64,000 nucleotides of DNA, taken from assembly GCA_031216915.1 (NCBI GenBank), contig CM062294.1, positions 31,201,128-31,265,127 of the forward strand, in the 5' to 3' direction. The stretch's first letter is position 1. Each line of letters opens with the position of its first letter. Positions 10,534 to 24,068 of the stretch are shown here, piece after piece. Source of the DNA: Pictodentalium vernedei. Its lineage: Eukaryota; Mollusca; Scaphopoda; Dentaliida; Dentaliidae. Under the pieces are notes generated by a model. It worked only from the letters and a program-made list of their open reading frames with translations, searched no databases and was not told the DNA's origin. Both the position numbers and the translations under genes were made by a program.

Positions 10534-13364
10534 CTAGACTTTATGATTCTGGAGAATCATGGCTTTTCCCGATGAGATTCCTTGATTTTTCATGCCCCAC
10601 AGTGTCTAATGAATTGTTTTTAACTGTCTCACTGAAGTTCTTTCATTGATGTTATGAGAAAGGTGGTTATAGTAGTCTCAAATGACTCAGTTTTATAAAA
10701 AAATTGTTTAGGTAAAAAAACATCATTAATGGTAGAGCGGGTTAATATCAATATCGTCGTCCCAAAAGTTAATGACCGACAAAAGGAGTTATGTTTGTTT
10801 GACACATACCCTTTGAGTGCTCTGTCTATTTGAAAATGGTCCATTTTATCTCAAATGTATCCAAAATATTGATGTCTGGCAGATTGTAGAGGATTAACAT
10901 GTGCTAACAGGCATATGTATTCATGCAACTTGCAATTTCAAACCAAAAAGTGCGAATGGCCATTTTTTCTTAAAATCTATAAGATGTTTTCAGAGAAATC
11001 CCATGCGCATGCGCTCTTTTCAAATTCGACGTTACGAAATGCGAAATTCGTATCGCTCTTCATGAAAAGTGATGCCGCAACTATCTATGAACAACGAGTG
11101 AAAATTTCATGGAAATCTGCCCAGAATTGGTTGGGATATAGCGTTTTGAAGAGAGGAGGTAACTGTTTGAATTTGGTCCTTCCTTTTCAAGCCAGTTCGG
11201 AAAAAGACGTCGTGAATGGGCGCAAACTCCTTTAGAGCCCCCCCCCCCCCCCCTCCCCCTCTCTCTGTAAATGGAAGTTGCTTCATTAAGACCGCCATCC
11301 AGGGATCCCAACACAACCTTTAAACCTAAGAGAATCGTCAGAAGTTTAAAGTGAAAAGAAATTGGCGGTGATTGGGTTTCTGGCAGGCAGGAAAAGATTG
11401 ACGAAGATTTGCATATTGGACATTAAAATAGCACTTCTGACATACACGAACCGTGTCCAGACCGCTGGAGGCAGCGGACTTGAAATTTTCAGAACTTGTT
11501 CTACGAACACTGGCCGACATTTTGGGATCTGTTTGGAGCGTCCGAGCCGCCTGGAAAACACCACGCATCGCTTGGAATGAGAGAGTACTATTCGTCCCCG
11601 ACTCTATCAGTTCAAAATGGGCATGGGCAGTGTTGTAGACGACTGTGGAGCTGCGATTGAGCATAAAGTCCCAGAATTCGGTGCCTCATTGCCTAAGCGG
11701 CTCCATTGTATGATTTTTTGTCTCAATATCGTCCCTTACTACTTGTAGTTTTATACCGTTGCCGTACCTTAATGTAGCTTCTTGCCATTTTCGAGACTTT
11801 CAACCCCGAACGCCGCCAGAGTGAGGAAGTGCGGGGGGTGGGTGGGTGGGGGGGGGGAGGTGGAGGTTGGGGGATCGGTGGGTGGGTGGGGGTTGTAGCG
11901 GCGAGTGGGGGGGGGGGGGGGTATCCTGACACTATCTTTTAAAACCTTAGATAATCGGAAGAAGTTGCAGTGAAAAGAAATCGGCGGTGAGTAGGTGTTT
12001 TGGCGGGAAACGATTAACGAAAATTTGCCAATTTGACATTAAAATTGCACTTCTCACAAACACGAACCGTTTCCAGACCGCTGAAGGCAGCGACTTCTAA
12101 TTTTCAGAACTTGTTCTACGCACCCTGGCCGACATTTTGGCATCTGTTGCAAGTGTCGAGACCGCGTGGAGAACACCACGCATCGCTTGGAAAGTGAGAG
12201 TACTATTCGTCCCCGACTCTATCAGTTTGGAATGGAATTGGGCACTATTGTAGACTACTGTAGAGCAGCGATTGAGCATAAAATCGGAGTTTTTTGTGCC
12301 AAATTACCTAACCGGCTCCAAGGTATGATCTTTCGTCTGTACATCGCCCAGATCGTCTGAAGTTTATACAGTTACCATATGTTGAAGTAGCCTTTTGTCA
12401 TTTTCGCCACTTTCGACCCAGATTTGAGGGTACCTTCCTTCAGCGAAATCTAGCCATGCTCACAACCACGCCCTCTCCCCGTCGGCCCGGGTGCTTCTAA
12501 AGATAGAAAGGTCAATGGGGAGGGGCGCATTAGCAAACAGACGGGGGCAGGTGTAGTTGGTGGAAAACAGCGGGGGGGGGGGGGGAGGGGCACGTGTCCT
12601 AGGTAAAAGAAACAATAGGGGGCATGTGTCCTAGGTAAAAAAAAACAGCAGGAAGGGAGGGGGGGGGGGTGCAGATGTCCCCGCTAATAATTTTAATAAC
12701 AGGCAGGTGTTCATGGGGCAGGCCCACTGCTCGGTGTTCCAAATTTTCTATGGTACTTGGCCTTGACGGAAACAACACTTCAACAAGAAACAACGGGAAA
12801 TCTATTTGCAGTAAAGCTGCAAATATAAACATGATTTTAGGACCATTCCATGGCCAGTTTAAAGCCTACTGCCATATCAGCTTTTATTACTCTCGTCCTT
12901 TCACTGCAGTATTTCACCCGAGTCGAGTTCTGATGTCATGCAGGTTTGACGGACATGCTTTCAATTTTGTTATTGACAACAACATATTTATAATTTCGTG
13001 ATTACTGATCGGAATTTTGAAAATGACACATGCAATCGCGAAAGAGTTTTCTGAAAAACACGATTCTGCAGCAAAAGGTTTTAGTGAAATTTGATTATTT
13101 TTTTTTATTTTCAATTTCGACGGCTCTTGTCGAAGAGGTGTTAATCACTGATCGTCCCAAACGAGATCAAAGACTGACGCTGTATATTAATAACACACAG
13201 AGAATCTTCTAAGAATATACACACGCAATCCTAAAATGAAATAATTCAAGTCTTTTAAGTCTTTTTTCAGGTTTTACGAGAGAAATATGTCCAATTGTAT
13301 CATTGAATCATGTTTAGGTATATGTGGGCGAGACATTTTCTATACGGACAAAATACAGACAAAA
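10534..13364. repeat. Array unit 4: head, one monomer and module B
   Basis: CTAG head, one monomer with its box near 10892, then module B. The unit ends abruptly inside the 3' part of B at ACAAAATACAG, where the next CTAA-type head begins without a terminal monomer. Confidence 0.75.
11004..13364. repeat. Module B, copy 2 (3'-truncated)
   Basis: Matches B copies 1 and 3 from the CATGCGCATGCGCTC edge. Internal direct copies lie at about 11322-11720 and 11940-12345, separated by a long G-rich tract (11830-11930). It lacks the last part (the GTCAGGTGGTCGGG segment) because the next unit head starts at 13365. Confidence 0.75.
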
Positions 13365-16131
13365 CTAAACTTTATGATTCTGGAGAATCATGGCTTTTCC
13401 CGATGAGATTCCATGATTTTTCATGATCCCACAGTGTCTGATGAATTGTTTTTAACTGTCTCACTGAAGTTCCTTCATTGATGTTATGAGAAAGGTGAAG
13501 ATAGTAGTCTCAAATGACACAGTTTGATAAAAAATTGTTTAGGTAAAAACCATCATTAACGGTGGAGTGAGTCAATGTCAATATCGTCGTCCAACAAGTC
13601 AATGACCGACAAAAGGAGTTATGTTTGTTTGACACATACTCACTGATTGCTGTGTCAATTTACAAATGGTCCATTTTATCTCAAATGTATCCAAAATATT
13701 GATGTTTGGCAGCTTGTAGAGGGTTAACAAGTGCCAACAGGAATATTTATTCATGCAACTTGTAATGTCACACCAAGAACTGTGAATGGCCATTTTTTCT
13801 TTAAAATCTACAAGATGTTTTCAGAGAAATCCAGGGAGAACAGAAATTTTAAGCTTTTGATGGGTATCATTGTTTTTCCAGCCCAAAACGGGTTAAGTGT
13901 TGTTTTTGGAATACTCTTATTACTTCCAAACATAATTCTCAGTGAATTCCACTTCCACTTTTTTTGATCTCTCCTCCCAACTTCAGGTGCTGTGGGTATG
14001 CAAACACAGCCTATTTTATTTTTATCAACATTTTGATGTTTGAGAACCTGCATAGGGTTAACAAATGTTTACAGGAATATTTTGTACATGCAACTTGTAA
14101 TGTCACACTAAGATATGAGAATGGCCATTTTTTCCTGAAAATCTACGGGATGTTTTTAAAGAAATCCTCAGATAACATGAATTTTTAACCTTTTGAGGGG
14201 TATCTCTCTTTAACCAGCTCTAAAGGGTTAATGCTTGGTTTTGTGAATATCTTCATTACTTACAAAAATGATCGACGGTGAATTCCACTTCCAATGAAGG
14301 AGGTTATGTTTATCTCGTAGGTACACATATGGTGTTATGGTTGCCCAAGAACAGCCCATTTTCTCCAAATGTCAATGCTTGGCAGCGTCTGGGGGGTTAA
14401 CAAATGGTTACCGAAACATTTTGTTCATGCAACTTGTAATGTCACTCGAAGACCTGCGAATGGTTAATTGCTCTTGAACTTTTTTTTTTTGAGAAATTCA
14501 CAGAAAACTTGAATTTTAAGCTTTTAAGGGGTATATCTCCTTAACCAGTTAAAAATGGGTTAAGACCTCGATTTTTGAATACATTTACTACTTACAAAAA
14601 TGTTTCCCTGTCAGTTTTGCGTCCGGTAAAACAAGTTACGTTTCTCTATTGTATTCCCATTTGATGTTGTTGTTGTTCAAAAACAGACTATTTTTTCAAA
14701 ATTTAGACATTTAGCAGCCCATGGAGGGTTAACAAATGCTTACCAGAATAATTTATCCAATCAACTGGTAATGTGACACCATGACCTATCAATGGCCATT
14801 TTCTCTTGAAAACCCTACCAGATGTTTGTAAAGAAATCCAGGGAAAACATAAATTTTTAAGCCTTTGATGGGTATCACTATTAACAACCACAAAATGGGT
14901 TAACGCTTGGTTTTTTGAATACCCTTATTACTTACAAAAATGGTCTTTGGTGAATTCCACTTCCAACAAAGGAGATTATGTTTATTTCTGAGGTACACGT
15001 TGGGTGATGTGCGTGCCTGAAAACAGCCCATTTCAACAAAATTACGATGCTTGGCAGCCTCTAGAGGGTTAATAAACGCTCACCGGAATATTTTGTCCAT
15101 GCAGCTTGTAATATCACACAAAGACCTGCGAGTAGTCAATTTTCCTTGAAAACCTACAGGATGTTTTTAGAGAAATCCACAGAAAATGGGAATTTTAAGA
15201 TTATAAGGGGTCTCTCTCTTTAGCCTGTCCAAAATGGGTTAAGACTTCGACTTTTGAATACCCTTAATACTTACAAAAATGTTTGCGTATAGATTGTGCG
15301 CTCAATAAAAGAAGGCACGTTTCTTTGAGGCGTACCCATTGGGTGCCGTTGGCGTCCAAAAACAGTCCATTTTATCACAATTTTGACTTTTAGCAGCCCG
15401 TGGAGGGTTAACAAATGCTCACCGCAGTATTTTGTCCATGCAACTTCTATTGTCACACCAAGGCCTGGGAGTGACAATTTTTTCTTGAAAATCTACAAGA
15501 CTCGTTTAGAGAAATCCACGGAAAATACAAATTTTTGAGCTTTATGGGGGTATTGCTGTTTAACCAGCCCAAAACGGGTTAACGCTTGGTTTTTTGAACA
15601 CCCTTATTACTGACAAAAATGATCCGCGGTGAATGCCACTCCCAGTAAAGAAAGTTTTATTTATCTCTCGTGTATTGTTTGGGTGCGGTGGGGGCCTGAA
15701 ACCGGCCTATTTCAAAAAAATTTCGATGTTTGGCAGCCTGTGGAGGGTTACCATATGCATCGCCTGATATGTCGTGTGTATCAAAGGGCGTGTCCCAGAC
15801 AGGTCTAGCAATGACGAATGTATAAAAAAAATCTACAAGACGTGTTTCGAGAAAGTGCCGATAAACCCCAATTTTGGCAGTTTTTTGCCAATTCTGAGGA
15901 AATAAGGGTTAAATCGAAAATTCCGCTTGGGTACATTTTTAGATTTTGTGCCCCTCTATGCGTGTGCAAAATTTCGTGAAAATCGGTTCGAAAATGGCTT
16001 CTGAATCGTACGGAGAAAATGTGTGGAAAAAAAAAAAAAAAAAAAAAAAATAAATAATAATCTGTAGAAAAACAATAGTCTTTTCCAGAGGGAAAAGCCT
16101 AAAAAAAAAAAAAAAAAAAAACACAAAAAAA
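13365..16131. repeat. Array unit 5, seven-monomer type
   Basis: Head variant CTAAACTTT with intact hairpin, then seven monomers with boxes near 13727, 14054, 14393, 14724, 15064, 15404 and 15744. The terminal sequence, a poly(A) run, one GTAGAAAAACAATAGTC copy and another poly(A) run follow. Confidence 0.85.
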
Positions 16132-18859
16132 CTAGACTTTATGATTCTGGAGAATCATGGCTTTTCCCGATTAGATTCCATGATTTTTCATGACCCCACA
16201 GTGTCTGATGAATTGTTTTTAACTGTCTCACTGAAGTTCCTTCATTGATGTTATGAGAAAGGTGAAAGTAGTAGTCTCAAATGACACAGTTTGATAAAAA
16301 ATTGTTTAGGTAAAAACCATCATTAACGGTGGAGTGAGTTAATGTCAATATCGTCATCCAACAAGTCAATGACCGACAAAAGGAGTTATGTTTGTTTAAC
16401 ACATACTCTCTGAGTGCTGTGTCAATTTAAAAATGGTCCATTTTATCTCAAATGTATCCAAAATATTGATGTCTGGCAGCTTGTAGAGGGTTAACAAGTG
16501 CCAACAGGAATATTTATTCATGCAACTTGTAATGTCACACCAAGAACTGTGAATGGCTATTTTTTCTTTAAAATCTACAAGATGTTTTCAGAGAAATCCA
16601 GGGAGAACAGGAATTTTAAGCTTTTGATGGGTATCATTGTTTTTCCAGCCCAAAACGGGTTAAGTGTTGTTTTTGGAACACTCTTATTACTTCCAAAAAT
16701 AATTCTCAGTGAATTCTACTTCCACTTATTTTGATCTCTCCTCCCAACTTCAGGTGCTGTGGGTACGCAAACACAGCCTATTTTATCAACATTTTGATGT
16801 TTGAGAACCTGCATAGGGTTAACAAATGTTTACAGGAATATTTTGCACATGCAACTTGTAATGTCACACTAAGATATGAGAATGGCCATTTTTTCCTGAA
16901 AATCTACGGGATGTTTTTAAAGAAATCCTCAGATAACATGAATTTTTAACCTTTTGAGTGGTATCTCTCTTTAACCAGCTCTAAAGGGTTAATACTTGGT
17001 TTTGTGAATATCTTCATTACTTACAAAAATGATCGACGGTGAATTCCACTTCCTATGAAGGAGGTTATGTTTATCTCGTAGGTACACAGTTGGTGCTATG
17101 GTTGCCCAAGAACAGCCCATTTTCTCCAAATGTCAATGCTTGGCAGCATCTGGGCGGTTACCAAATGGTTACCGAAACATTTTGTTCATGTAACTTGTAA
17201 TGTCACTTGAAGACCTGCGAATGGTTAATTGCTCTTGAATTTTTTGTTTTGAGAAATCCACAGAAAACTGGAATTTTAAGCTTTTAAGGGGTACATCTCC
17301 TTAACCAGTTAAAAATGGGTTAAGACCTCGATTTTTGAATACATTTACTACTTACAAAAAATGTTTCCCTGTCAGTTTTGCACCCGGTAAAAGAAGTTAC
17401 GTTTCTCTGTTGTATTCCCATTTGATGTTGTTGTTGTTCAAAAACAGAGTATTTTTTCAAAATTTTGACATTTAGCAGCCCATGGAGGGTTAACAAATGC
17501 TTACCGGAATAATTTATCCAATCAACTTGTAATGTGACACCATGACCTATCAATGGCCATTTTCTCTTGAAAACCCTACCAGATGTTTGTAAAGAAATCC
17601 AGGGAAAACATAAATTTTTAAGCCTTTGATGGGTATCACTATTAACAACCACAAAATGGGTTAACGCTTGGTTTTTTGAAAACCCTTATTACTTACAAAA
17701 ATGGTCTTTGGTGAATTCCACTTCCAACAAAGGAGATTATGTTTATTTCTGAGGTACACGTTGGGTGATGTGCGTGCCTGAAAACAGCCCATTTCAACAA
17801 AATTACGATGCTTGGCAGCCTCTAGAGGGTTAATAAACGCTCACCGGAATATTTTGTCCATGCAACTTGTAATATCACACAAAGACCTGCGAGTAGTCAA
17901 TTTTTCTTGAAAACCTACAGGATGTTTTTAGAGAAATCCACAGAAAATGGGAATTTTAAGATTTTAAGGGGTCTCTCTCTTTAGCCTGTCCAAAATGGGT
18001 TAAGACTTCGACTTTTGAATACCCTTACTACTTACAAAAATGTTATAGATTGTGCGCTCGATAAAAGAAGGTACGTTTCTTTGAGGCGTACCCATTGGGT
18101 GCTGTTGGCATCCAAAAACAGCCCATTTTATCACAATTTTGACATTTAGCAGCCCGTGGAGGGTTAACAAATGCTCACCGCAGTATTTTGTCCATGCAAC
18201 TTCTATTGTCACACCAAGGCCTGGGAGTGACAAATTTTTCTTGAAAATCTACAAGACTCGTTTAGAAAAATCCACAGAAAATACAAATTTTTGAGCTTTA
18301 TGGGGGTATTGCTGTTTAACCAGCCCAAAACGGGTTAACGCTTGGTTTTTTGAACACCCTTATTACTGACAAAAATGATCCTCGGTGAATTCCACTCCCA
18401 GTAAAGAAAGTTATATTTATCTCTCGTGCATTGTTTGGGTGCGGTGGGGGCCTGAACCCGGCCTATTTCATCAAAATTTCGATGTTTGGCAGCCTGTGGA
18501 GGGTTACCATATGCATCGCCTGATATGTCGTGTGTATCAAAGGGCGTGTCACAGACAGGTCTAGCAATGACGAATGTATAAAATAAATCTACAAGACGTG
18601 TTTCGAGAAAGTGCCGATAAACCCCAATTTTGGCACTTTTTTGCCAATTCTGATGAAATAAGGGTTAAATCGAAAATTCCGCTTGGGTACATTTTTAGAT
18701 TTTGTGCCCCTCTATGCGTGTGCAAAATTTCGTGAAAATCGGTTCAAAAATGGCTTCTGAATCGTACGGACAAAATGTGTGGAAAAAAAAAAAAAAATAA
18801 TAATAATCCATAGAAAAACAATAGTCTTTTCCAGAGGGAAAAGCCTAATAAAAAATTTT

Positions 18860-19078
18860 TCCATTATTTTCCGCAGACGTATTTTTGTCTTTGCTTCATA
18901 GGGAAATCTATGCTGATAATACAACGAAGGAGAAGGAGTGTTATCTAATGAGGTCAGAACCGTCAGGTGGTCGGGTCCGACACCGCACCTCGAAGTAGAT
19001 TTAGTGGGGGTGTCGATTTTACAAGTCATGTAGGAAGCGTACACAGCATGGGCTGTCTGTCTTTAATTCTATAAATAG
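18860..19078. repeat. Module B, 3'-end fragment
   Basis: Matches the last part of B copies 1 and 3: TTCCGCAGACGTATTTTTG through the GTCAGGTGGTCGGGTCCG segment to the TAGGGTTAAGGCTTGG edge. The rest of B is missing; it is joined to the short repeat ending in AAAGCCTAATAAA. Confidence 0.75.
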
Positions 19079-19105
19079 GGTTAAGGCTTGGTTTTCGAAT
19101 ACCCT

Positions 19106-19416
19106 CATTTATTTATTTATTTATTTATTTATTTACTTATTTATGGAGAGAACCACCAAGCATCGACGAGCAACTGTCAGCTCCTCAACATTCTAACTCT
19201 GTTCAAGCTCTGCTCAAGCAGGGTTACAGAGGGTGAAGAAATATGTACCATAGACATGCAGTATGCCTTAGTACAAAGCGTCATCGTGCCCCCATGTCGG
19301 CAACCGGGCTAAAGTGCCTTGCCCAAGGACACAACGTGAGTCGGCCCGGACGGGGATCGGACTCGGGATCCCTAGCATAGAAGTACAACAGTCTACCACT
19401 GAGCCACCACGCTCCC
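19106..19416 (-). mobile_element. tRNA-type SINE, internally deleted
   Basis: On the minus strand this starts GGGAGCGTGGTGGCTCAGTG (A-box-like) and has a B-box-like GAGTCCGATCC. It continues into the shared SINE body with TTGTGTCCTTGGGCAAGG and GGGGGCACGATG and ends in (AAAT)n. Compared with 29126-29540, about 80 bp between TCTCTCC and the A-rich tail is missing. Flanks are (C/T)GAATACCCT on the left and TTGAATACCCT on the right. It inserted before the array segment was duplicated. Confidence 0.8.
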
Positions 19417-21897
19417 TTGAATACCCTTAACACTATCATACATTATCCCTCATGAATTCTGAGTCTGATAAAAGAGGTTATGTTTACCTATTACATACCC
19501 ATTTGCTGCCCGAAAACAGCCGATTTTATCAAAATTTTGATGTTTAGCAGCCTGTAGCGGGATTAACAAACGACTAGCGGAATATTCTATTTATGCAATT
19601 TGTAAGACCTGCCAATGTCAAATTGTTCTTGAAAATCGCCAACAAGCAGTTAGCGAAATCCACAGAAAATGTAAATTTTAAGCTTTTAAGGGGTATCTCT
19701 CCTGATCCAGTCTAAAATAGGTTAAGTTTCATTCTTTTAAATACCCTTACTACTTACAAAACTGATCCTTTGTGAATTCTACACGCAGTAAAAGAAGTTA
19801 TATTTCTCTGTTACATATCCATTGGGTGCTCTTGGTGTCTGAAAACAATCCATTTTATCAACATTTTGATGTTTAGCAGTTCGTGGAGAGTTAACGAATG
19901 CTCAACGGAATATTTTGTCCATGTAAATTGTAATGTCACATGAAGACCCGTGAATGGCCATTTTTTGTTGAAATCTACAAGATGTTTTTAAAGAAATCCA
20001 GGGAAAGCATGAAATTTTAAGTCTTTGATGCGTACCGCTGTTTAACCTGCCCAAAACGGGTTAAGACCAGCCCTAAATAGGTTAATGCTTGGTCTGATGA
20101 ATTCCACTTCCAAAGAAGGAGGTTATGTTTATCTCGCAGGTACACATTGCGTGCAATGGGTGCCCAAGGACAGTCCATTTTCTCCAAATTTCTATGCTTT
20201 GCAGCCTCTGGAGAGTTAACTAACGCTTACTGGAATATTTTGTCTATGTAACTTGTAATGTCACTCCAAGACCTGCAAATGGTCAATTTTTCTTGAATAC
20301 TTACTAGATTTTTTGGAGAAATCCACAGAAAACTGGAATTTTAAGCTTTTAAGGGGTACATCTTAACCAGGCGAAAATGGGTTAAGACCTCGATTTTTTG
20401 AATACCCTTACTACTTACTAAATTTTTCTCTGTCAGTTTTGAATCCGGTAAAAGAAGTTATGTATCTCTGTGGCATTCCCATTTGTTGTTGTTGGTGTTC
20501 AAAAACAGACTATTTTTTCAAAATGTTGACATTTAGCAGCCGATGGAGGGTTAACAAATGCTTACTGGAATATTTTATCCATGCAACCGGTAATGTGACT
20601 CCAAGACCTATCAATGGCCATTTTCTGTTGAAAACTTACAAGATGTTTGTAACGAAATCCACGGAAAACATGATTTTTTTTAGCTTTTGATGGTATCGCT
20701 AATAACCCCCCCCAAAAGGGATTAACGCTTGGGTTTTTGAATACCCTTATTACTTACAAAAATGGTCCTCAGTGAATTCCACTTCCAACAAAGGAGATTA
20801 TGTGTAACTCTCGGACATACATTGCGTGCTGTGTGTGTCCGAAAACAGCCCATTTCAACAAAATTATGATGCTTGGCATTCAGTTGAGGGTTAGTAAACG
20901 CTCAGCGGAATATTTTGTCCATGCCACTTGTAATGTCACACAAAGACCTGCAAGTAGTCAATTTTTCTTGAAAACCTATGGAATTTATTTAGAGAAATGC
21001 ACAGAAAATGGGAATTTTTAGATTTTAAGGGGTCTCTCTCTTTAGCCTGCCCAAAATGGGTTAAGACTTCGTTTTTTGAATACCCTTACTACTTACAAAA
21101 ATGTTTCCCTATAGATTGTGCGCTCGATAAAAGAAATCACTTTTCTTTGTGGCGTACCCGTTGGATGCCGTTGGCGTCCAAAAACAGCCCATTTTATCAC
21201 AATTTTGACATTTAGTAGCCCGTGGAGGGTTAACAAATGCTCACCGAAGTATTTTGTCCATGCAACTTCTATTGTCACATCAAGGCCTGGAAGTGACAAT
21301 TTTTTTATGAAAATCTACAAGACTCGTTTAGAGAAATCCACGGAAAACCTGAATTTTTTAGCTTTTTGGGGGTGTTGCTGTTTTCCCAGCCCAAAACGGG
21401 TTAATGCTTGGTTTATTGAACACCATTATTACTTACAAAAATGATCTCCGGTGAATTCCACTTCAAATAAAGGAAGTTATGTTTATCTCTCGTGTATCGT
21501 TTGGGTGCTCTGGGGGCCTGAAACCGGCCCATTTCATCAAAATTTCGATGTTTGGCAGCCTGTGGAGGGTTACCATATGCATCGCCTGATATGTCATGTG
21601 TATCAACGGTCGTGGCACAGACAGGTCTATCAATGATGAAAGTTTAAAAAAAATCTACAAGACGTGTTTCGAGAAAGTGCCGATAAACCCCAATTTTGAC
21701 AGTTTTTTGCCAATTCTGACGAAATAAGGGTTAAATGGAAAATTCCGCTTCGGTACATTTTTAGATTTTGTGCCTTTCTATGCGTGTGTAAAATTTTGTG
21801 AAAATCGGTCCGAAAATGGCTTCGGAATCGTGCGGACAAAATGTGTGGAAAAAAAAAAAACCCAAACACCCCCCCCCCCCCCCCCCAAAAAAAAAAA

Positions 21898-22152
21898 ATA
21901 ATAATAATCCGCAGAAAAACAATAGTCTTTTCCTGAGGGAAAAGCCTAAAAAAAAAAAATATAAAAAAAAAATAATAATCCGTAGAAAAACAATAGTCTT
22001 TTCCAGAGGGAAAAGCCTAAAAAAAAAAAAAAAAGAAAAAAAAAATAATAATCCGTAGAAAAACAATAGTCATTTCCAGAGGGAAAAGCCTAAAAAAAAA
22101 AAAAAAATAATCTGTAGAAAAACAATAGTCTTTTCCAGAGGGAAAAGCCTAA
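21898..22152. repeat. Four-copy short repeat with poly(A) spacers
   Basis: Four copies of a 45-50 bp unit, AATAATCCGTAGAAAAACA then ATAGTCTTTTCCAGAG then GGAAAAGCCTAA, are separated by A-runs. Each contains a 7-bp stem CTTTTCC / GGAAAAG. Single or double copies occur at 10470, 16050, 18797, 34675, 36783 and 42520, always at the end of a unit. The last copy abuts the CTAA head at 22153. Confidence 0.85.
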
Positions 22153-24033
22153 CTAAACTTTATGATTCTGGAGAATCATGGCTTTTCCCGATTAGATTCC
22201 ATGATTTTTCATGACCCCACAGTGTCTGATGAATTGTTTTTAACTGTCTCACTGAAGTTCCCTCATTGATGTTATGAGAAAAGTGAGTATAGTAGTCTCA
22301 AATGACTCGGTTTGTGTTTGATAAAAAAAATGTTTAGGTAAAACTCATCATTAATGGTAGAATGGGGTAATATCAAGATCAATGTTTCCCTATCAGTTTT
22401 GCGTCCGGTAAAAGAAGCTACGTTTCTCTGTGGCATTTCCATTTGTTGGTGTCCAAAAACAGACTATTTCTTCAATTTTTTTACATTTAGCAGCCCATAT
22501 GACACCAAGACCTATCAACGGCCATTTTCTCTTGGAAACCCCACAAAATGTTTGTAGAAATCCAGGGAAAACGATTTTTTAAGCTATCGATGGGTATCCG
22601 TGTTAACCTCCCCAACAGGGGTTAACGTTTGGTTTTTTTAATACACTTATTACTTACAAAAATGGTCCTCTGTGAATTCCACTTCCAACGAAGGAGATTA
22701 TGTTTATCTCTCATGTATACATTGGGTGCTGTGCGTGTCTGAAAACAGCCCCATGTTAACAACATTACGATGCTTGGCAGCTTGTAGATGGTTAATAAAC
22801 GCTCATCGGAGTATTTTGTCCATGCAACTTGTAATGTCACATAAAGACCTACGAATAGTCAATTTGTCTTGAAACCCTACAAGTTACCATTAGGGAAATT
22901 CACAGAACAAGGGATATCTCGCTTTAGCCTGCCCAAAATGGGTTAAGACATCGACTTTTGAATACCCTTACTGCTTACAAAAATGTTTCCGTATAAATTG
23001 TGCACTCGATAAAAGGAGGCATTTTTCTTTGTGGTGTACCCTTTGGGTGCTGTTGGTGTCCAAAAACAGTTCATTTTATCACAATTTTGACCTTCAACAG
23101 CCCGGGGAGGGTTAACTAATGCTGACCGGAATATTTTGTTCATGCAACTTGTAATGTCAATCCAAGACCTGCAAATAGCCGATTTTTTCTTGAAAACCTA
23201 CAAAATGTTGATGGAGAAATCCACAGAAAACGGGTATTTTAAGATTTTAATGGGTATCTCTATTTAACCAGCCCAAAATGGGTTAAGACGTTAAATTTTG
23301 AATACCCTTACCACTTTCAAAAGTATTTTCCGTTCAATTTTGCGTCCGATAAATGAAGGACCCTTTCTCTCTGGTATACCGTTTGGGTCCTGTTGGTGAC
23401 TAAAAACAGCCCATTTTATCACAATTTTTACGTTTAGCAGCTCGGGGAGGGTTAACTAATGCTGACGGAATATTTTATCCATGCAACTTGTAATGTCACA
23501 CCAAGACCTGAGAGTGACCAATTTTTCTTGAAAATCTACAAGACTCGTTTAGAGAAATCCACGGAAAACACGAACTTTTGAGCATTATGGGAGAATTGCT
23601 GATTAACCAGCTCAAAATGGGTTAACGCTTGGTTTTCTGAACACCCTTATTACTTACAAAAATGATCCTCGGTGAATTCCACTCCCAATAAAGGAAGTTA
23701 TGTTTATCTCTCGTGTATTGTTTGGGTGCAGTGGGGGCCTGAAACCGGCCTATTTCATCAAAATTTCGATGTTTGGCAGCCTGTGGAGGGTTACCATATG
23801 CATCGCCTGATATGTAGTGTGTACCAAAGGGTGTGTCACAGACAGGTCTAGCAATGACGAATGTATAAAAAAAATCTACAAGAAATGTTTCGAGAAAGTG
23901 CCGATAAACCCCAATTTTGGCAGTTTTTTGCCAATTCTGACGAAATAAGGGTTAAATTGAAAATTCCGCTTCGATACATTTTTAGACCTTGAGCCCCTCT
24001 ATGCGTGTGCCAAATTTCGTGAAAATCGGTTCG

Positions 24034-24066
<33 letters not shown>
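22153..24066. repeat. Array unit 7, five-monomer type with deletion
   Basis: CTAA-type head. The first monomer lost about 48 bp: AGCAGCCCAT is fused to ATGACACC near 22499. Further boxes lie near 22793, 23107, 23447 and 23786. The terminal sequence is cut short at GGTTCG, followed by a 32-base A-run. Confidence 0.8.

Positions 24067-24068
<2 letters not shown>

Larger units (their letters stand above)
16132..22152. repeat. Array unit 6, double seven-monomer unit with SINE
   Basis: CTAG head and seven monomers (boxes near 16490 to 18498) end at 18783 in poly(A). One GTAGAAAAACAATAGTC copy joins directly to the 3' end of module B (about 18860-19078). A SINE-bearing monomer and seven further monomers follow (boxes near 19555 to 21564). 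The unit closes with poly(A), poly(C) and four short repeats. The second half is a duplicate of 28870-31965, offset by about 10 kb. Confidence 0.8.
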
